The translations under genes and the position numbers were made by a program. From Paulownia fortunei (lineage: Eukaryota > Streptophyta > Magnoliopsida > Lamiales > Paulowniaceae), in contig CM033107.1 of the NCBI GenBank assembly GCA_019321725.1, forward strand, positions 19,211,445-19,275,444: a DNA stretch of 64,000 nucleotides, read 5' to 3'. The notes under the pieces were generated by a model. That model made no database searches. It worked only from the letters and a program-made list of their open reading frames with translations, and was not told the DNA's origin. Below are positions 58,893 through 64,000 of the stretch, in pieces; positions within the stretch are counted from its first letter, which is position 1, and the number at the start of each line of letters is the position of its first letter.

Positions 58893-61003
58893 TGTTGGGT
58901 TCGCATGATCCTTGGGTATATACACAGCGAAAAATTAAAATTTTAAAAATATCATACCATAATAATTATAGCAATATTCCGGATTCGATGTAGATTTTAA
59001 TGATCTTGTAATTTTCAATGGTTGTAATAAAATAATTAAAATTTTGATTTATACCTTTTTATGCACTCTAGTTGTCGTAGGGTATGAAGCAATCAATTGC
59101 AAGCCCCTTTTCTGAATTTGGTTCACAGGGATCCAAATATCTCCCCTCTAAAGTAGTCCACACTTTGAGCAAGAACACACAATTAAAATTTCGCTAGCAA
59201 TTCTGATTTCTTTTCTAATATGGTTTAGGGAGTGTGTATGAAAATATTAATTCCTGTTATAAACTAGTGATAAAAGAATTAATACTTAAAAATAAAATAT
59301 GTAATTTATGGAGAAAAAGGATGGTTGAAGAAAATAATTTTTCTTCTCTCTTTTGAATCGACGAAAATTAAAGGATGTTTCTACATCCTATAATTTTCGA
59401 CCATGAGGTATATATAGGGGGCTCAGAATTTCAAAAGTCCTACTCTTGCTATTTTGTGTCTCCTTTTAATTGGTTGGAAGATATTTTAGTTCATCCAAAC
59501 TTCTTTCAATTTTCTCTTTTATATCTTTCGAAAATATTCAAGATTATTCTAGAATTCCAAACTCTTGATTTTTCATCCTTTTTTTTCATAGACCTTTCAT
59601 AATAGGCCTTAGTGAATTGGGCTTGGACTTAAAAATAAATTTTATAATTAATCCAATTAATTATTTTACTTAAATTAATTAAGTCCATCTAGCCCATCTA
59701 ATCAAATTAGATCTAATTAAATAATCTAATTATTTAATTAAGTAAATTAATTTATGGACTACATAATTAATTTGATCCAATCAAATAATTGTTTCACTCC
59801 AATTGGACTCCTTAATCTTATTAGGTCTAATTAAATAATTTAATTATTTAATTGAATAATTAATTCAACTCCTTGAATTAATTTAAGCCCGCAATTAATT
59901 AATTTTTATTAATTAATTGGATCCAAGTCTTTGGATCAATTTCTAAATTAAAAATGTTCCATCTCAAATTGTGTGACCCTTTAGATTTACAACTAAGTTA
60001 GTAGTGGGCTTGCAACATCTGCAACTTATGAATAATAATAATTATTCTAATTAATTAATCAAATTAATTAGTTCACTTGAAATTAACTCATTTAATTTCA
60101 AGAAGCTCACAAGTCATGGAAAACACCTAACAAGTATATCATGACTACCTATACTTAATTAAAATAACGAGTGAACCTATTTCAATTACGAGTATTATAC
60201 ACATAAGGTCTTTCCATAAACTAATCTCCCGATTGAGTTTAGGGCATAGATCAATAGTCAAAACCCTAATTGTTCAATAACTATGATTTCATTTCAAGTT
60301 TCAATGACTCATGACAAATCATTAGAAAATCCATGTCTAACATTCATCTTGTCTTGCCCAACGACTTTTGAGTCATGAACTATAAAAACATAGGAGATTT
60401 ACTTGTTCTACCAGACAAGTGACAGATCCTTTATTGACTACTCATTAATCTTCATACATATCAATGCAACATTCAATATATCCCCATTGTAATTGTCTGG
60501 CAATCAGAAGATACATCAAAATGAAACACGACATGCATAATGCTACCATGGTGTCTCAAGTCAAAAGACTAATCGTGTACTATCGTAACATGAAATTTCT
60601 TATTTTGACAAATAAATTTCCAACTAAAAAATTCAAGTGGCCCTGTTCAGTGTACTTGTTTTCTAACATGTCCCCACATACATGCATTAGTGTCACTACG
60701 CCAATATTAATGGAGAGAGACATTCTCCTCATGCGAGCATATATCGTATGCGCAAATCTATTGGGCTATTCAATATCCTTTTTCAAAAAGTTCTTAACTG
60801 CAAACTATTTTAAAATCAAAGTTATAGAATTATATTCTATAATCACTATCAAATATGTGATTATACCCCCTAACTAAGTTTGATCTTTAAACTTTATCTA
60901 ATTACAAGAAGCAATTAAAGATAAATTTTTTTTGACTTTTTATTAATATAAAAAATTAATTTTACAAATATAAATGTACAAAGAATGCATAATTTAATTG
61001 TCA
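58893..61003 (-). mobile_element. 5' LTR of the 2.1-kb copia family
   Basis: Read on the + strand it begins TGTTGGGTTCGCATGATCC and ends TTTAATTGTCA (TG...CA, 2111 bp). It aligns over the full length with the inverted solo LTR at 16317-18449. The short open frames 59375-59602 and 60464-60877 lie within it and have counterparts in the solo copy (17657-17878 and 16518-16805 on the - strand). They are thus conserved only because the LTR is repeated, and they match no protein family I know. Confidence 0.8.
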
Positions 61004-63195
61004 CGATACTATTTAAAGGGTATGGAATGATTTGTACTACATTCTTAGTGCATGTGTGTTGTAGGTTTACCAGGGTGCTACGGTAATAAACCTTATTTTC
61101 TTTCATTTCTATCATTTCATTTTGTAATTTAATTATTTAGCTAGGGGAAGTTATTAATCTGTTCTTGCGTTTAAAGTTTGGGCCATCATAGTGCTCCATA
61201 CTCTTGCAAAGTACCGAGGAGTACATTCGGTAGTAAGATTTGTCTTTTTGCTAGGCCAACGCTAGAATTGGAGTTCTCTTGGGATGCGTGAGATTATACA
61301 TATGACATTTTCCTCGCACGTGATACCTATTTGATTTTTTCTTGAAGACCCACTCATCATTCAAGATGTCTTCAAAAGGTGAGGGCTCCTTTGATTTTCT
61401 TTTCAGGATGAATTTTCAGCTTCCAGTATTTCATGAGTTTTTAGTTTTAGTATTGATTTAAGTGTCCTAATTGAAAATATATTTGGATGAATAATTTTAA
61501 ATTAAAATTTATATAGATTTAAAAATAAAAATATATTTATTTTATGATTTTAGATGTTTTATTTATCTTAAAGTTGTATAATTTTATAAATTGTTGATTA
61601 TTATATTATTTGTTTTATTGATGGGGTCCGTTTACTATATTTTATGTGGTTGTTAGATAATAGTATAATGAGATTAAATTGATGGGGCAAAAGAATGATG
61701 TAGAGTGGTTGATATGAAAGGTAATTATAATAATATGTTATATTATTTGGTCCCACAACATAATTAATAATTTTTTAATTTGTTTTATGGTTGAACGTGT
61801 TTTAAGGTAGGGTTTTGTGTGTGGCTACAGTTTTCCTCTCTACTTTCACCTTTGCACCATTTCTTTCACCCTTTCTGCCGATATCTCTTCCATCTACTCT
61901 ACAATCCACTTTTTCCAATGAATCTTGGTCGTGCGTCCAATTTTATTTGCTTTATTTGGTTCAGCCTGGAATTTCTACAAAAGCTGTTTTGAAGCAAGCT
62001 TAAGTCGGTAAGGTTGGAGTATTCAATAATGTTCTCCATTTGTTAGCCCGTTGTTCTTTTTAGAGTTTAGATTTGGCTTCTCGTGCTTGACTTGGGAGGT
62101 GCTTGTCCTGGGGTTGTGCTTTAGTGTTTGCATTTCTACATTTTCGATGAATTCGTGATTCCAAGAGAGAAGACAGGTGGGGGGTTTGGCAATATAGATG
62201 GATTTAGGAAATGCAATTGAAAGGAAGAAGAGTAAGTAACGAAAGAAGTTGAAAGGTTGGCCACATTAAACTGAAGTGACTAAAGAGATGGAAGAGGCTG
62301 GTGACTAATGGTGTGTAAAGTAGGACTCAGAGTAGGATTGCAAAAAGAGGCATATAGGGTTTTTCGTATTGATTTTTGAAAAAATGAAAACAGAGAAATG
62401 GAGAATTTTTAGTGAGATGGATAAAACAAATATGAATTTTGTTGTTTTGCATATAAATTATGAAAAGATTCTTTTGAAACGAAACAAACAAGGCTTAACA
62501 TTTTTAAACCTCTCTTTCATTGTTTTTCCTTTCCAATTCTCTTGTGAAATTCTCTCATCTTCATTAGTTTATCTCTTCTTCCTTGTGAAAAGATTCTCTC
62601 GTGGAGTTATGTTGCACTTGGAGAAGGTTGTCCACCCCAATCCACGAAAAAAGGATAATGGGTCGAGGAAAGGGCTCAACCGACATCGGTTGAGGCAAAG
62701 TCTTGACCTCTATTGGTCAAGACACATTGCTTGATTGAAGCAGGCACATCTCAACTATTATCGGTATCCTAGGCTGGGGCTGGCGGAGGCTCCCATGCAA
62801 AAAGATTGTTATATATTGTGAAATGTCATAGTTGTGTAGGGTGGTGGGGTGAACATAATTCAATGTCATATGTAAAAAGGTGGATGATGTCTAGAAATAA
62901 AAAAATATTTTGACAAAGAAATGTTCTAGAATAAATATTGTGTGTGGATTTAATAAAATGTACTTTATTAACATTCCTCTAAAAATCCCATGAATCAAAT
63001 ATGTAACGGGTGTAGAATTATCGGGATTAATAATCAATAAATCCTCCTGAAAATGGTTGTCGTAGCTTACCATATTATCGCATCACATTCGCTTTTAGTT
63101 CTAGACCGTGCGATGGGGACAAGTTGGTAGTATTCATTTGAGCCTTGTCATATACAAACAGGTTTGAGTTAATAAAATGAGTTTTGGGAAGGTTA
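61004..63195. other. Intergenic sequence without a recognised gene
   Basis: AT-rich, with a slightly GC-richer part near 62590-62800 containing GGCTCAACCGACATCGGTTG and a second palindromic GACCTCTATTGGTCAAG, which resemble degraded inverted repeats. The frames 61815-62003 and 62369-62734 match nothing. Confidence 0.5.
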
Positions 63196-64000
63196 TGTTA
63201 GGATGATATATGCCCAAGGATACGTGACATAGTAAAAAAAAAAAAAAAAATTAAATTCATAAATGTATTACATTACATGAAGTTAATATGCTTACATATC
63301 CCTTTGCTTTCACAAGATGGATGATATTATTTCTGATTTTGTATATAGGAGATAAACAATTTATACCTCACTTATTTTTGATTGATTATGAGGTTATAAA
63401 TCACAAACCAATTCACGGGATTGCTTCTGATAAACCCCTTGGTGCATTTGGATGGTTCGAAACTTATCCAAATTTGTGGTATGAAAATGTGGGAGTATAT
63501 ATTCTCCAAGTCTTATATTACTTCTCTTAGTAAGATATAAATTTATCCAAATTTGTATGTGGTCCTTTGGTTCGCCAATAAATTAGCAATATGCCCACAT
63601 CATGATTTAATTGAATAATTAAATTATCATCAATCTAACACTTTAACTAACCATATTAGAATTAACTCCCTAGTTTTAAGATACCTAAAAATCATGATTG
63701 ACAATTAGCAAATGCTATGAAATCTCATATATAGGTGAAATGACTATCCTTTTCAATTTGTAATTATCAATGACTAACCTTTTCAATTTGTAATTACCAT
63801 ATTAGTAAGATCATTCAATAATCTAGTTTTTTGATAATGCCTAATGTATAGAATAATTAGTCAAAACTGAATAGCTCAATAGCTATGCATCCATTCCAAA
63901 TAACTTGGCTTTAATTGATGAAATTAGGAAGCATCACTGAAATTATATTTATGAAAAATATAAGAGATTCACACATTTATCTAAACGGATGATGAATCAT
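63196..64000. mobile_element. LTR-like sequence, cut by the window end
   Basis: It begins TGTTAGGATGATATATGCCC, wording common at copia LTR starts, followed by an A-run at 63235-63250. The part 63656-63930 resembles 29640-29920 (GAATTAACTCCCTAGTTTTA against GAATTAATCCCTTAACTCTA, then ATCATG(A/G)TTGA). A 30-bp tandem duplication, TGACTATCCTTTTCAATTTG..., is at 63741-63800. The right end is beyond the window. Confidence 0.4.

Noticed and set aside
58885..61010. GATACTA direct repeat at both edges of the copia LTR (58885 and 61005) as a target-site duplication
   Set aside because: The inner copy is part of the primer-binding site (TAGTATC on the - strand), so the match is a coincidence.
63288..63530. 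80-codon + strand frame near the window end
   Set aside because: It lies within LTR-like sequence and matches no protein I know.

Overview
The window is nuclear DNA of a flowering plant, probably a eudicot. It is strongly AT-rich, carries one intron-containing plant-type gene with GT-AG introns, and is crowded with broken LTR retrotransposons of plant lineages (Tat-type and Athila-type Ty3/gypsy, and Ty1/copia). I cannot name the species.

The only intact gene is a DNA topoisomerase I (TOP1) on the + strand at about 38.3-47.0 kb. I reconstruct one non-coding leader exon and 15 coding exons. Every splice junction keeps frame, giving 892 residues with all catalytic residues present. A TATA-like box and a telo-box-like motif lie at its 5' end, and two of its introns carry tandem duplications.

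Left of TOP1, 5.6-37.8 kb is a nest of dead elements. The outermost appears to be an old Tat-type gypsy element whose 5' LTR (5.57 kb), primer-binding site and gag piece lie far from its 3' LTR (28.96 kb). It is interrupted by an Athila element on the - strand (6.85-22.50 kb). The Athila contains a solo 2.1-kb copia LTR, a hAT-like MITE candidate and a tandemly duplicated fragment of a LOG (cytokinin-activating enzyme) gene. A copia gag-pol fragment, another AT-rich LTR with short repeats and a 65-bp minisatellite follow. A second Tat element (30.5-37.8 kb, + strand) has degenerate gag-PR-RT-RH-INT, an antisense accessory ORF, a polypurine tract and a 3' LTR.

Right of TOP1, 47-55 kb holds no gene I can support, only AT-rich spacer and microsatellites. 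From 55.1 to 61.0 kb there is a truncated copia element on the - strand (5' LTR, PBS, leader, gag) with an oppositely oriented LTR fragment of the same family nearby. The last 0.8 kb looks like another LTR cut by the window edge.

The far left (0-5.5 kb) is gene-poor. It contains the most striking non-gene structure here, a 116-bp almost perfect inverted repeat with a 65-nt loop at 1386-1682. I found no defence island, biosynthetic cluster or other clearly new system. The best leads are this hairpin, the captured LOG fragment and the antisense ORF of the Tat element.
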